NCBI RefSeq assembly: GCF_016756775.1 | Contig: NZ_JAERMU010000008.1 | Location: 177,356-241,355, forward strand | From: Dryocola clanedunensis subsp. sulfonylureivorans | GTDB taxonomy: Bacteria > Pseudomonadota > Gammaproteobacteria > Enterobacterales > Enterobacteriaceae | DNA: 64,000 nt | Reading direction: 5' to 3' | Shown: in pieces, positions 45,575-55,213 of the stretch | How the letters are laid out: each line of letters starts with the position of its first letter | How positions within the stretch are numbered: position 1 is the first letter of the stretch | Notes under the pieces: model-generated | Databases searched by the model: none | What the model was told of the DNA's origin: nothing | The model's input: the letters and a program-made list of their open reading frames with translations, nothing else | Made by a program: the position numbers and the translations under genes

Positions 45575-46480
45575 TTATACCGCACGTTTACGAAGCAAAA
45601 AACCTTTAAACATCCCAGGTCTTGAGAACATGACCAGATTGCCCAGCAGAATCATTGCCAGGCCGATAACGGCATTACTGTGCCAGACGTAACCCTCATA
45701 AACCGTCGATAAACTCAGCGCCACCAGTGGGAACAGCAGTGTACTGTAGGCCGCCTGACCCGCACCAATGCGCCCGACCAGCGTGAAATAAGCGCCGAAT
45801 GCGATGACCGATCCGAAAATGGCCAGATAGAAAAGGGAGCCGAGATAGCGTGCTGTCAACTCGGGCATAAACGAATCCCCCCGCGCCAGCGCAACGATAC
45901 CCATCATGACCGCGCCGTAGAACATCGCGTAGGTGTTCGTTGAGAGCGTCTCCAGCCCCCGGCGCTGGTGGCGAGTGCTGATCATATTACCCATCGAGAA
46001 GCCAAACGTGCCCAGTGCGCTCAGGCCGATGCCGGTCAGCAGCGAAGGAGCTAGCTGCGTGGCAACCAAATCGTGCCAGAACAGCGCAATGACACCGGCA
46101 ATGCCAAGCACTGCGGCAGGCAGCAAATTGGGGTGCGGGCGCTGGCGAAAGAACAGCATGCTGTTAACGGCGTTGAACAGCACCGCCATCGAAAAAATCA
46201 CCGACTCGAGACCGGAGCTTATCCAGGCGGCGGCGTGATAAAAACAAAAGAAGTTGAAGCCGAAAACGCATGCCCCCTGCAGCAAGCAGAAAAGATGATC
46301 GTGCAGGCTAATTCGCCTTAGGCGCCCGAGTGATGTCAGAACAATCACCATTACCGCCGCCGCGACGGCAAATCGCCAGAATATTGAAACCGGTACGGAA
46401 ACCACACCCTGCTGCATGTAAATGGCCAGCCACGTCGTTCCCCAAATCACTACCACCAGAATATAAAGCAAAGCGTTCAT
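45575..46480 (-). CDS. EamA/DMT-family metabolite exporter
   Basis: 301 residues from the ATG at 46480 (MNALLYILVVVIWGTTWLAI), with ten predicted helices in two EamA halves (each with a W-G-T/S or GTF-type start, e.g. IGLSALGTFGFSMGNM). DMT transporters commonly export amino acids or other metabolites. Divergent from an AraC-type regulator, which probably controls it. Substrate unknown. Confidence 0.9.
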   Translation of the reverse strand: MNALLYILVVVIWGTTWLAIYMQQGVVSVPVSIFWRFAVAAAVMVIVLTSLGRLRRISLHDHLFCLLQGACVFGFNFFCFYHAAAWISSGLESVIFSMAVLFNAVNSMLFFRQRPHPNLLPAAVLGIAGVIALFWHDLVATQLAPSLLTGIGLSALGTFGFSMGNMISTRHQRRGLETLSTNTYAMFYGAVMMGIVALARGDSFMPELTARYLGSLFYLAIFGSVIAFGAYFTLVGRIGAGQAAYSTLLFPLVALSLSTVYEGYVWHSNAVIGLAMILLGNLVMFSRPGMFKGFLLRKRAV

Positions 46481-46658
46481 GTTGTTATCTCCGTCGAACA
46501 ATGGCCCCAGTGTGCGGATAACTTCGCCGGCTGGCTTTCATCTGCCTGCGTGACTTGCATATTCTTGCGCATTTATTTCATCAGCTGCGGGGGAATCACT
46601 GGTAACAAGCCCTGGCACTCCATACACTAACGCTCTGGTTCCACACTGATACTTGCCC

Positions 46659-47531
46659 ATGACTAAGCCTTACGATGCTTTTGAAAATCTGCGTAAGCAC
46701 AACGCTCATCTTGACGATAGCGTGCAGCTTGGCTCGGGTATTCAGCTGGCGGCCTGGTCAAATCATTTCGACAGAGTCACCCAGTGCAGCGACCACCACA
46801 CGCTCAGTCTGTACATCAACAACGGCTACGAAACCTACCAGAAAACGACCCGCGGCTGGAAAAGCGGCGGCGGGCCCGATCGCTTTTGCCTGATGCCGGA
46901 AAACAGTGAGACGACGTGGGACATTCGCAATGCGTTTTCCTTTGTCCATCTGTACTGCACGGATGAACACCTGCGACACATTGCCATGCAAATCTGGGAT
47001 CGCAGCCCGATAAATTTACAGCTGGATGAAAAAATCTTTGCGGACGATCCGCGTATCACGCAGCTGTACCGCCATTTTCTGTTGAGCAGCGACTGGCAGC
47101 AAAGCGCCAGTCATATGACGTTAAGTACCGCATCAACGCTGCTGCTGACGCATCTGGTGCAGCATTACAGCAGCGTGCAGTGGAAACTGCCCGCCGTTCG
47201 CGGCGGGCTTGCGCCGGTGGTGTTGCGCAATATACAGGCCTACATAGAGCAGCATCTCAGTGAGCCGCTAACGCTCGCCGAGCTGGCGCTTGAGGCAGGC
47301 CTGAGCGAATTTCATTTTGCCAGAATGTTTAAGCAGTCAACGCAGCTGGCGCCGCACCAGTACGTCATGCAGCGACGTATGGTGCGTGCAGAAGCGCTGG
47401 TTCGCCACAGCCTGCTGTCGCTGACGGACATAGCCATGTCCTGCGGGTTCAGCTCGGCCAGCCATTTCAGCAACCGCTTCAAGTCTATGATGGGCGTTAC
47501 GCCGTCGCAGCTACGCTCTGCGGCGCAGTGA
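46659..47531 (+). CDS. AraC-family regulator
   Basis: 290 residues from the ATG at 46659 (MTKPYDAFENLRKHNAH). The N-terminal domain is a cupin-like sensor; the C-terminal double HTH is clear (LTLAELALEAGLSEFHFARMF and LTDIAMSCGFSSASHFSNRF). The 178-bp spacer to the divergent DMT exporter gene is the probable target. It overlaps the 3' end of ydcO by 21 bp. Confidence 0.9.
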   Translation: MTKPYDAFENLRKHNAHLDDSVQLGSGIQLAAWSNHFDRVTQCSDHHTLSLYINNGYETYQKTTRGWKSGGGPDRFCLMPENSETTWDIRNAFSFVHLYCTDEHLRHIAMQIWDRSPINLQLDEKIFADDPRITQLYRHFLLSSDWQQSASHMTLSTASTLLLTHLVQHYSSVQWKLPAVRGGLAPVVLRNIQAYIEQHLSEPLTLAELALEAGLSEFHFARMFKQSTQLAPHQYVMQRRMVRAEALVRHSLLSLTDIAMSCGFSSASHFSNRFKSMMGVTPSQLRSAAQ

Positions 47532-48680
47532 AAACACCCCGTAGCATAACCCTCCGGCAAGCAATCCCCAGAACGCTGAACCAACACCCGCCAGCGTCAG
47601 CCCTGAGGCGGTGACCAGGAAGGTGACGACGGCGGCATCGCGCTCCTTTTCATTGGCCAGCGCCTGATGCAGGCTTCCGGCAATGGTGCTCAGTAGCGCA
47701 AGCCCGGCCAGGGTATGGATATAGGCCAGCGGCAGGGCGGTCAGCAGCGTGGATATCGAGCCACCAAAAATGCCCGCCAGTAAATAAAATACGCCGGCAG
47801 CAGCAGCGGCCAGCCATCTTCTGGCAGGATCCGGATGCGCTTCGGGGCTCTGGCAAATGGCGGCGGTGATCGCAGCGATACAAATGGAAAAAACGCCAAA
47901 AGGCGCCAGCAGCAGGGCAATGGTGGCCGTCACGACAATCAGCGGCGAAACGGGAACGTCATAGCCTGACGCTTTAAGCGTTGCTACGCCGGGGGCATTT
48001 TGGGAGGCCATCGTGACCAGGAAGAAGGGCACGCCAATGCCCAGCAGGCTGGAAAGCGAGAAGTGGGGCGCGGTGAACTCGGGTAACACGATGGCCGTCG
48101 ACACGCTTTGCGCCTGAAACCCGCCGGTAACCAGAGAAATCACTAATCCCGTGAGCATCGCCACCACAACGGCATAGCGAGGGGCCAGCACTTTAGCCAC
48201 AAGCCAGCCGAACAACATACCTGCGCTTAATAAAAAGTGACCCTGTAACGATGTGAAGGCATCCAGCCCAAACCGCAGCAGTATTCCCGCCAGCATGGCA
48301 GCGGAAAGCGTAGGGGGGATAAGGCGCATCAGGCGCGCAAATAGCCCCGTTGCACCGCAAATCAGAATCAGAAAAGAGGCAAAGATAAACACGCCCACGG
48401 CTTCGTTTAGCGTGCTGCCATGCAGGCTGGTTGCCAGAAGTGCCGCACCCGGCGTGGACCAGGCCGTGAGAACAGGAGCGCGGTACCAGAGCGTCAGAAC
48501 CAGCGTGCTGATCCCCATGCCGATACCCAGCATCGTCAGCCAGCCCGCTATCTGCGCGCTGTTTGCGCCTGCGGCATCTGCCGCCTGCCAGATAATGGCG
48601 GCCGAGCTGGCATAGCCTACCAGCACGGCAACAAAACCGGCCAGCAGGGTTGGCAGTGGAATACATGGCATCTTCATCAC
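47511..48680 (-). CDS. ydcO: YdcO, BenE-family transporter
   Basis: 389 residues with about 12 membrane helices, close to E. coli YdcO (PTLLAGFVAVLVGYASSAAI, LVTMASQNAPGVATLKASGY, AAITAAICQSPEAHPD). BenE relatives import benzoate by proton symport; the YdcO substrate is not established. Divergent from sutR across 92 bp that carry three GCGTTATA sites. A benzoate-like substrate would fit the pca genes in the window, but this is speculative. Confidence 0.93.
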   Translation of the reverse strand: MMKMPCIPLPTLLAGFVAVLVGYASSAAIIWQAADAAGANSAQIAGWLTMLGIGMGISTLVLTLWYRAPVLTAWSTPGAALLATSLHGSTLNEAVGVFIFASFLILICGATGLFARLMRLIPPTLSAAMLAGILLRFGLDAFTSLQGHFLLSAGMLFGWLVAKVLAPRYAVVVAMLTGLVISLVTGGFQAQSVSTAIVLPEFTAPHFSLSSLLGIGVPFFLVTMASQNAPGVATLKASGYDVPVSPLIVVTATIALLLAPFGVFSICIAAITAAICQSPEAHPDPARRWLAAAAAGVFYLLAGIFGGSISTLLTALPLAYIHTLAGLALLSTIAGSLHQALANEKERDAAVVTFLVTASGLTLAGVGSAFWGLLAGGLCYGVFSLRRRA

Positions 48681-48688
48681 TTTCCCTC

Positions 48689-48748
48689 GTGCGTTATAAC
48701 GTCCGCCGGAGTATAGCGCCGTGCGTTATAGCGCACAAGGCGTTATAC
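48689..48748. promoter_or_regulatory. Three repeated GCGTTATA sites in the ydcO-sutR spacer
   Basis: GTGCGTTATAACG (48689-48701), the palindrome GTGCGTTATAGCGCAC (48721-48736) and GGCGTTATAC (48739-48748). These are probable SutR operators overlapping the divergent promoters. Confidence 0.6.
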
Positions 48749-48772
48749 TGTGCCGCTGACCAGGAGAAAATA

Positions 48773-49318
48773 ATGGATATTGCCACCCACCTGAGCGCTA
48801 TGCTCAAGGCGCTTCGCCAGTCCCGCGGCTGGAGCCTGACGCAGGCCGCTGAAAAAACCGGCGTTTCAAAAGCGATGCTGGGCCAGATTGAACGTACGGA
48901 GTCCAGCCCGACGGTGGCCACGCTATGGAAAATTGCCACGGGGTTCAACGTGCCGTTTTCAGTGTTTTTGCAGGACCGCGAACAGCCTGAACGTCCGGTA
49001 TACGATCCGCAAAACAGCGACATGGTTGTGGTGCCGCTCTTTCCTTTTGATGAGCAGCTCCGCTTCGATCTCTTCGCTATCTCTCTTGCACCCGGCGCGC
49101 TGAGCGAATCATCGCCCCATGATGTTGGCGTGGTGGAGCACGTGACGGTTATCAGCGGCGCGCTGGATATGCAGATTGAGGGGGAGTGGCAGACGCTGCA
49201 TGCGGGTGAGGGCGTGCGTTTTGCGGGGGATATTGCGCACAGCTACCGCAACAGCCGTGCAGAGCGCGTGCAATTTCATTCGCTGATTCATTACCCGGCG
49301 TCCTCTGCCGACCAGTAA
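48773..49318 (+). CDS. sutR: SutR (YdcN), XRE-cupin regulator of sulfur use
   Basis: 181 residues from the ATG at 48773, preceded by CAGGAGAAAATA. The N-terminal XRE HTH (WSLTQAAEKTGVSKAMLGQIE, about 17-37) and the C-terminal cupin (VEHVTVISGALDMQIEGEW, about 120-165) match E. coli YdcN, which affects sulfur-utilisation genes. Its place between ydcO and rlhA is conserved. Confidence 0.94.
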   Translation: MDIATHLSAMLKALRQSRGWSLTQAAEKTGVSKAMLGQIERTESSPTVATLWKIATGFNVPFSVFLQDREQPERPVYDPQNSDMVVVPLFPFDEQLRFDLFAISLAPGALSESSPHDVGVVEHVTVISGALDMQIEGEWQTLHAGEGVRFAGDIAHSYRNSRAERVQFHSLIHYPASSADQ

Positions 49319-49397
49319 GGGCGCATGGGCCAAACATCCCCTGTTTTTAAGGCGTCTTTCTGACTACAATAGCCGCCTCTCGCCCATCAGACAGATA

Positions 49398-51371
49398 ATG
49401 ACAACTATGCGCCTGCACGCTAATCATCTTGAGTTACTCAGCCCCGCCCGCGATACCAACATTGCCCGTGAAGCTATTCTGCACGGCGCAGATGCTGTTT
49501 ATATCGGCGGTCCGGGGTTTGGCGCTCGTCACAATGCGGGGAACAGCCTGCGCGACCTGGCCGAACTGGTGCCTTTTGCCCACCGTTACGGTGCTAAAAT
49601 TTTTGTCACGCTGAACACTATTCTTCATGACAACGAGCTGGAGCCGGCGCGCCTGATGATTCACGATCTCTATCAGGCAGGTGTGGACGCGCTAATCGTG
49701 CAGGACATGGGCGTAATGGAGATGGATCTGCCGCCCATTGAGATCCACGCCAGCACGCAGTGCGACATCCGCAGCGTAGAAAAAGCGAAGTTTCTGTCTG
49801 ACGTTGGCTTCTCACAAATTGTTCTGGCCCGTGAGCTGAATCTCGACCAGATCCGCGCGATTCATCAAAACGTAGATGCCACCATTGAATTCTTTATACA
49901 CGGCGCGCTCTGCGTCGCGTACTCCGGGCAGTGCAATATCTCTCACGCGCAGACAGGCCGCAGCGCCAACCGTGGAGATTGCTCCCAGGCGTGTCGTTTG
50001 CCGTACACGCTGAAAGACGATCAGGGCCGCGTCGTGGCCTTTGAAAAACATCTGCTGTCGATGAAAGATAATGACCAGAGCGCTAACCTTGCGGCGCTGG
50101 TCGATGCGGGCGTACGTTCCTTCAAGATTGAAGGGCGCTACAAAGATATGAGCTATGTGAAAAACATCACTTCTTACTACCGTCAGCTGCTCGATGAGCT
50201 GATGGAGAGCCGCACTGACCTGGTCCGAGCCTCTGCGGGCCGCACGTCCCATTTCTTTATTCCGTCCCCGGATAAAACATTCCACCGCGGCAGCACCGAC
50301 TACTTCGTTAACGAGCGTAAAATCGACATTGGCGCCTTCGACTCCCCGAAGTTCATCGGCCTGCAAATTGGCGAAGTCCTGAAAGTCGGCAAAGACCACC
50401 TTGATGTTTCCGTGAAGGACGAACTGACCAACGGCGACGGGCTAAACGTCTTAATCAAGCGAGAAATCGTTGGCTTTCGTGCTAACACCGTGGAAAAAAC
50501 CGCTAAGAACCAGTACCGCGTCTGGCCGAACGAGATGCCGGAGACGCTGAAAAACGTCCGACCGCATCATCCGCTGAACCGTAATCTGGACCATAACTGG
50601 CAGCAGGCATTGCTGAAAACGTCCAGTGAACGCCGTGTGGCGGTGGATATGGAACTGAGCGGCTGGGCAGAGCAACTGGTGCTGACGCTGACCAGCGAAG
50701 AGGGCGTGAGGGTGACGAAAACCCTCGAAGGGCAGTTCGAGGCGGCGAACAATCCACAGAAGGCTTACGACAACCTGCGCGATGGCCTGACCAAGCTTGG
50801 ACAGACCATGTATGCCTCGCGCCAGGTCAATATCACTCTACCAGAGCCGTATTTTGTTCCAAACAGCCTGCTAAACCAGCTTCGTCGTGATGCCATTGAT
50901 GAGCTGACCGAAGCTCGCCTGCAACAGTATCAACGTAGTGTCCGTAAAGCGGTCTCTGTGCCGGCCCCGGTTTACCCGGAAGAACATCTCACTTTCCTTG
51001 CTAACGTCTACAACCACAAAGCGCGCGAGTTTTACCAGCGTTACGGCGTTAAACTTATTGACGCAGCCTATGAAGCGCATGAGGAGAAAGGTGAAGTGCC
51101 GGTCATGATCACTAAACACTGCCTGCGCTTTGCGTTTAACCTCTGCCCTAAACAGGCGAAAGGGAATATCAAGAGCTGGCGAGCCACGCCAATGCAGCTG
51201 GTGCATGGGGATGAGATACTGACGCTGAAATTTGATTGCCGTCCTTGTGAAATGCACGTTATCGGAAAAATGAAAAATCATATTCTGAAGATGCCGCTAC
51301 CGGGCAGCATTGTGGCCACCATCAGCCCGGATGAGCTGCTTAAAACGCTGCCTAAGAAGGCAAAAGAGTAA
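49398..51371 (+). CDS. rlhA: RlhA (YdcP), 23S rRNA C2501 hydroxylase (U32 family)
   Basis: 657 residues. U32 peptidase-like fold with EAILHGADAVYIGGPGFGARHNAG and the Cys cluster CNISHAQTGRSANRGDCSQACRLPY, plus C-terminal CLRFAFNLCPKQ and FDCRPCEMHVIGK. RlhA makes 5-hydroxycytidine at position 2501 of 23S rRNA and depends on iron and prephenate-linked metabolism. The strong 3' terminator and position after sutR match E. coli. Confidence 0.96.
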   Translation: MTTMRLHANHLELLSPARDTNIAREAILHGADAVYIGGPGFGARHNAGNSLRDLAELVPFAHRYGAKIFVTLNTILHDNELEPARLMIHDLYQAGVDALIVQDMGVMEMDLPPIEIHASTQCDIRSVEKAKFLSDVGFSQIVLARELNLDQIRAIHQNVDATIEFFIHGALCVAYSGQCNISHAQTGRSANRGDCSQACRLPYTLKDDQGRVVAFEKHLLSMKDNDQSANLAALVDAGVRSFKIEGRYKDMSYVKNITSYYRQLLDELMESRTDLVRASAGRTSHFFIPSPDKTFHRGSTDYFVNERKIDIGAFDSPKFIGLQIGEVLKVGKDHLDVSVKDELTNGDGLNVLIKREIVGFRANTVEKTAKNQYRVWPNEMPETLKNVRPHHPLNRNLDHNWQQALLKTSSERRVAVDMELSGWAEQLVLTLTSEEGVRVTKTLEGQFEAANNPQKAYDNLRDGLTKLGQTMYASRQVNITLPEPYFVPNSLLNQLRRDAIDELTEARLQQYQRSVRKAVSVPAPVYPEEHLTFLANVYNHKAREFYQRYGVKLIDAAYEAHEEKGEVPVMITKHCLRFAFNLCPKQAKGNIKSWRATPMQLVHGDEILTLKFDCRPCEMHVIGKMKNHILKMPLPGSIVATISPDELLKTLPKKAKE

Positions 51372-51401
51372 TACAAGTTAATTTATTAAAATGTCATTTC
51401 T

Positions 51402-51425
51402 AAACGCCCATTTCGATGGGCGTTT
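51402..51425 (+). terminator. rlhA terminator
   Basis: AAACGCCCAT-TTCG-ATGGGCGTTT followed by TTTTA; a stable TTCG tetraloop on a 10-bp stem. Confidence 0.92.
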
Positions 51426-51635
51426 TTTTAGGCTAATCGCCAGAAAAACATAATTAATATCAATGAATGGTCATCTGGATTAACAAGCTGTGGGAAATTA
51501 GTAGGGCAGAAAATAACCGCTGAATTGTGACGGCACAAGCCAGTGTTTGCCGGAACAGCGCGGTAACGGACTGCTTTGCTATGCGATCTGAAGTTTCTTA
51601 GATCGTTCTTTCACCCTGAAACCCAGGATTAAAAG

Positions 51636-52505
51636 ATGACAGTATTAAATCAACCAACCTGCAAACTGTTTACCGATACTGCACGTTTTACTCAGCTGTC
51701 GGGCTATTACGAAGAGGAACGTCGTACGGTGTGGATGCTGCTGAGGGCGCAACCGCGTCCCTGCTTTAACCATGCGCTCATCGAAGAGATCATGAACCTG
51801 AGTTACCTGGTCCAGAAGTCGGGATTTGAGGTGGATTTCTGGGTGACCGGTTCGCTGGTCCCGGGAATGTACAACACCGGTGGCGATCTCGGCTTTTTCG
51901 TTGAAACCATACAGCAGGGGCGGCGTGAAGCACTAAGGGCTTATGCTCGCGCCTGTGTCGACTGTGTTCATGCTGCATCCCGCGGTTTCGATACCGGTGC
52001 GATTAGCCTCGCAATGGTGGAAGGCAGCGCTTTGGGAGGCGGTTTTGAAGCCGCTCTGGCGCATCACTTCGTTCTTGCTCAGCGAGACGCGCGGCTTGGC
52101 TTCCCGGAAATCGCCTTTAATCTCTTTCCGGGCATGGGCGGATATTCGCTGGTGGCAAGACGCTCGGGTATGAAGCTTGCGGAGGATCTTATCTACAAAG
52201 GCGAATCGCATACCGCGGAATGGCACGCACAGCAGGGCCTGGTCGATGTGTTGTTTGAGCCAGAGCAGGGCTATATGGCTACCCGAACCTTTATTGATAC
52301 TCTGCAACCGAAGCTAAACGGCGTTCGCGCCATGTTACGGGCGCGCCAGCGTGTTTTGCAGCTGCCAAGGGCAGAACTGATGGATATCACGGAAGATTGG
52401 GTCGACGCGGCTTTCTGCCTGCAGGAGAAAGACATCGCTTATATGGAAAGACTGGTGCAGTTGCAAAATCGTCATACTGCGACCGCCTTACGTAAAGCGA
52501 GCTAG
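51636..52505 (+). CDS. rpfF: RpfF, DSF-family signal synthase (crotonase fold)
   Basis: 289 residues of the enoyl-CoA hydratase fold. The two catalytic Glu of RpfF, twenty residues apart, are Glu138 in GGGFEAALAHHF and Glu158 in GFPEIAFNLFPGMGG. The N-terminal YEEERRTVWMLLRAQPRPCFN is typical. RpfF makes a cis-2-unsaturated fatty acid such as cis-2-dodecenoate from acyl-ACP by dehydration and thioesterase action. It is convergent with rpfR, the BDSF receptor, as in Cronobacter and relatives. The 206-bp gap upstream should hold its promoter. FabI, from the same acyl-ACP pool, is 6 kb away. Confidence 0.94.
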   Translation: MTVLNQPTCKLFTDTARFTQLSGYYEEERRTVWMLLRAQPRPCFNHALIEEIMNLSYLVQKSGFEVDFWVTGSLVPGMYNTGGDLGFFVETIQQGRREALRAYARACVDCVHAASRGFDTGAISLAMVEGSALGGGFEAALAHHFVLAQRDARLGFPEIAFNLFPGMGGYSLVARRSGMKLAEDLIYKGESHTAEWHAQQGLVDVLFEPEQGYMATRTFIDTLQPKLNGVRAMLRARQRVLQLPRAELMDITEDWVDAAFCLQEKDIAYMERLVQLQNRHTATALRKAS

Positions 52506-52566
52506 CGTTAAATATAAATAGTTATAAACGTGATGGGATAAATATGTAGAATAAATCCTGTCACTT

Positions 52567-52597
52567 AAAGACGCCGTGATTTAATTGCGGCGTCTTT
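52567..52597. terminator. rpfF terminator
   Basis: AAAGACGCCG-N11-CGGCGTCTTT with a following T/A tract, 61 bp after the rpfF stop. Confidence 0.9.
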
Positions 52598-52600
52598 TAT

Positions 52601-52882
52601 ATGCATTAGTAACGATGGCAACCTTGACGATAATACTTTTAGTTAGCCTTATTCTGGTTGGCATTTTTTGGAACGTATCTGATTTTTACGCTGGTCATAT
52701 ACCTGCTTGTCCCTGAAGGCGCTTTGTTGGATATGGCCATGAAGTATAAAACTGACCTTACCAGTGAGGGGGGATAACTTCATGGGATAGGTGATTTTGA
52801 TTGGATCCGCACGGCTAAACGTACTCTTTATTTGGCTGGCCGCAGGCGTTTATCAGTACCTTAGGGTAAAAAACGCCTTGAT
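52601..52882. other. Gap with possible gene remnant
   Basis: No intact gene. A short frame from an ATG at about 52615 (MATLTIILLVSLILVGIFW) runs 33 codons. A second frame encodes FTLVIYLLVPEG followed by about 18 residues and a stop, which looks like the end of a PspC-type domain. Together they may be a small membrane-protein gene broken by a frameshift. Low confidence. Confidence 0.25.
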
Positions 52883-54874
52883 TCATCGCGCCGTCCTTGC
52901 CTGATAACGCTTCAGCCAGCGCTCGAAAACCGCGGCGGGCATGGGTTTAGCGAACAGGTAGCCCTGGCGTTCGTTAACGCCGTTTTTGGTCAGGAAGGCA
53001 TCTTCTTTCTGGCTCTCAACGCCTTCCGCGATAACCTGCAAATTTAACGCCTGAGCCACGGCAACAATCGCTCTGACCAGCGACTGTGAGACGGACTGCT
53101 TGTGGATATCCCGCACGAAGGCCTTATCGAGTTTAATGGCGTCGATGGGGAAGCGGGCGAGCTGTGAGAGGGAGGAATAGCCGGTGCCGAAGTCGTCCAG
53201 GTGAACCTGCGCGCCGAGTTTACTGAACTGCTGAATCACCGACAGCGCCAGATCCTCATTTTCAATCAGGCAACTTTCCGTCAGCTCTACGTCAATCGGG
53301 CAGTACTCGAAGTTCAAATCCTTCAGCGCCTGTTTCAGATCGCTGAAGATGGTCTGGTCGGCGAGCTGGCGGGCTGAGACGTTAACCGCAACGCGCAGGT
53401 TAATGCCTTTGTCACGCCATTTGGCCACCTGCTGCACAACGCTCAGCATGACCCAACGCCCAAGCGGCACAATCAGCCCGGACTCCTCGGCGTAGGAGAT
53501 AAAGTCCAGCGGAGGGATCAGCCCGCGTTCCGGAGACTGCCAGCGTACCAGCGCTTCAAGGCTGCGAACCTCGCCGCGCCAGGTCATCTTGGGCTGGTAA
53601 TGAATGACCAGCTGATCGTTTTCCAGCGCCTTGCGCAGGTTGGTATCCAGCCAGAGGTATTCAAACACCCTCTGGTTCATATCCGGGGAAAAGACGCAGA
53701 ATTTACCGCGTCCGCTCTCTTTGGCGGTGTACATCGCCGTATCTGAGTTACGAATAAGGCTCTCACGATCTTCGCCATGCTGCGGAGCGAGAGAAATCCC
53801 CAGCGAACAGCCGGTATAAACTTCAATCAGGCCGATGCGGAAGGGGGTTTTTAAGCGGGTGAGAATACGTGAGGACATGGCTTCAAGCGCGCTCTGAGAC
53901 GAGTCGGATGCCAGGACAATAAACTCATCGCCCCCAAGTCTTGCGAGGATCTGACCCTCTTCCAGACAGCTCAGGATGGCCAGCGACACGGCCTGTAAAA
54001 GCTGGTCGCCAAACATATGCCCGTAGGCGTCATTCACTTTCTTAAAGTTATCGAGATCGAGATAGACGACGCCCACCTGGCCGGTTCCGCGGTTTTCTAT
54101 CGCGGAGCTGATCAAATCGTGGATCGCGTTTCGGTTTGGCAGTCCGGTTATCGTATCGGTATTGGCCAAAACGCGCAGCCGCTCCTGGGCGCGTCGCTCT
54201 TCGGTGATATCCGTCCCGGAGCAGATAAGATAGATTTCGTTTTTGCCGCTGCCGCTGTGAACGAACTTATTGCGGAACAGGAACAGGCGCTGTCCCTTAC
54301 GGGTTTTCACCCAGCGTTCCACTTCATAGGAGTTACCGTTGCGGAAAAAACCGCTGATGTTCCTTCTGGAAGCGGCGGCCTCGCTGCGGCTCATAAAGAG
54401 TTTAAAAACGTTCTGCCCGATGACTTCATGCTCTTTCAGGCCCGTGTACTCTTCGCTCAGACGGTTGAAACGCTGAATATTCCCCTGACGGTCGAGGATG
54501 ACAATCACCGAGTTTGCTTCGGAAACGACCTGCTCGGCAAATGACAGCCCCTGGGCCAGGTCACGGGCCACGGAAGGGGTGTCGTGCCACGCAGAAGCCG
54601 TACCGGCCCATTCACGCTTCGAGACTTTACGTCCGACAAGATGCACCGGCACCTCGCTGCCAAACAGTGAAATCGACATGGTGATACTGGAGGTAATAAC
54701 CGTCATGCGGCGAACGTCATCTGCCTGCTCCTGGGTGAGCGCCACCACCTGGGTGGTATCGGCAGTTTCATGTGCGGCAAGTTGCAGAGCATTGCTGTCC
54801 AGAAGCAAACGCCAGTATGGACTGGTTGTCCCTAAGTAACGGTAAAGCAGGTTCTGCTCCAACTCGTCTTTCAT
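52883..54874 (-). CDS. rpfR: RpfR (PdeR/YciR), BDSF-sensing GGDEF-EAL protein
   Basis: 663 residues. An N-terminal RpfF-interaction region (about 1-95) precedes a PAS domain (about 110-230, [20 protein letters not shown]). A diguanylate cyclase domain has an intact RLGGDEF; an EAL phosphodiesterase domain has [21 protein letters not shown] and IAEGVES. All catalytic motifs look active. RpfR binds BDSF through PAS, which favours c-di-GMP breakdown, and binds RpfF directly. It is the E. coli PdeR orthologue, here paired with its signal synthase gene. Confidence 0.95.
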   Translation of the reverse strand: MKDELEQNLLYRYLGTTSPYWRLLLDSNALQLAAHETADTTQVVALTQEQADDVRRMTVITSSITMSISLFGSEVPVHLVGRKVSKREWAGTASAWHDTPSVARDLAQGLSFAEQVVSEANSVIVILDRQGNIQRFNRLSEEYTGLKEHEVIGQNVFKLFMSRSEAAASRRNISGFFRNGNSYEVERWVKTRKGQRLFLFRNKFVHSGSGKNEIYLICSGTDITEERRAQERLRVLANTDTITGLPNRNAIHDLISSAIENRGTGQVGVVYLDLDNFKKVNDAYGHMFGDQLLQAVSLAILSCLEEGQILARLGGDEFIVLASDSSQSALEAMSSRILTRLKTPFRIGLIEVYTGCSLGISLAPQHGEDRESLIRNSDTAMYTAKESGRGKFCVFSPDMNQRVFEYLWLDTNLRKALENDQLVIHYQPKMTWRGEVRSLEALVRWQSPERGLIPPLDFISYAEESGLIVPLGRWVMLSVVQQVAKWRDKGINLRVAVNVSARQLADQTIFSDLKQALKDLNFEYCPIDVELTESCLIENEDLALSVIQQFSKLGAQVHLDDFGTGYSSLSQLARFPIDAIKLDKAFVRDIHKQSVSQSLVRAIVAVAQALNLQVIAEGVESQKEDAFLTKNGVNERQGYLFAKPMPAAVFERWLKRYQARTAR

Positions 54875-55172
54875 GCTTTCTCCTGAACAGATACGCAGTG
54901 CGTCTTTAGTATTTATATTAGCAACATAAAGCCAATATCAGACATGCGGCAACCGTTAATATCTGAGAACTGCGTTAAGCGTCAGAAAAATGGCGCAAAT
55001 GTGCATATTATCTGGAGCCATTAACCCTTAAGTCGGTTAAAAACTCTAAGAATTGCTTATTAATTTACAGAGGAAATTATAATTAAAGCAATGATATATT
55101 CATTTTCAGAGCATTAAAGCAGTATAGATTGCCGGTTAAGGCAGGACGAGGCGGGGTGTCAGAAAAGAAAAA
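54875..55172. other. Intergenic region between rnb and rpfR
   Basis: About 300 bp, AT-rich near rnb, with no credible gene. It should contain the rpfR promoter on the minus strand. Confidence 0.4.
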
Positions 55173-55192
55173 GGCTGAAAAATTATTCAGCC
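55173..55192 (-). terminator. rnb terminator
   Basis: GGCTGAA-N6-TTCAGCC stem; on the minus strand it is followed by TTTTTCTTTTC, 21 bp after the rnb stop. Confidence 0.85.
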
Positions 55193-55213
55193 CTGGTGAT
55201 TATTTATCAGCAC

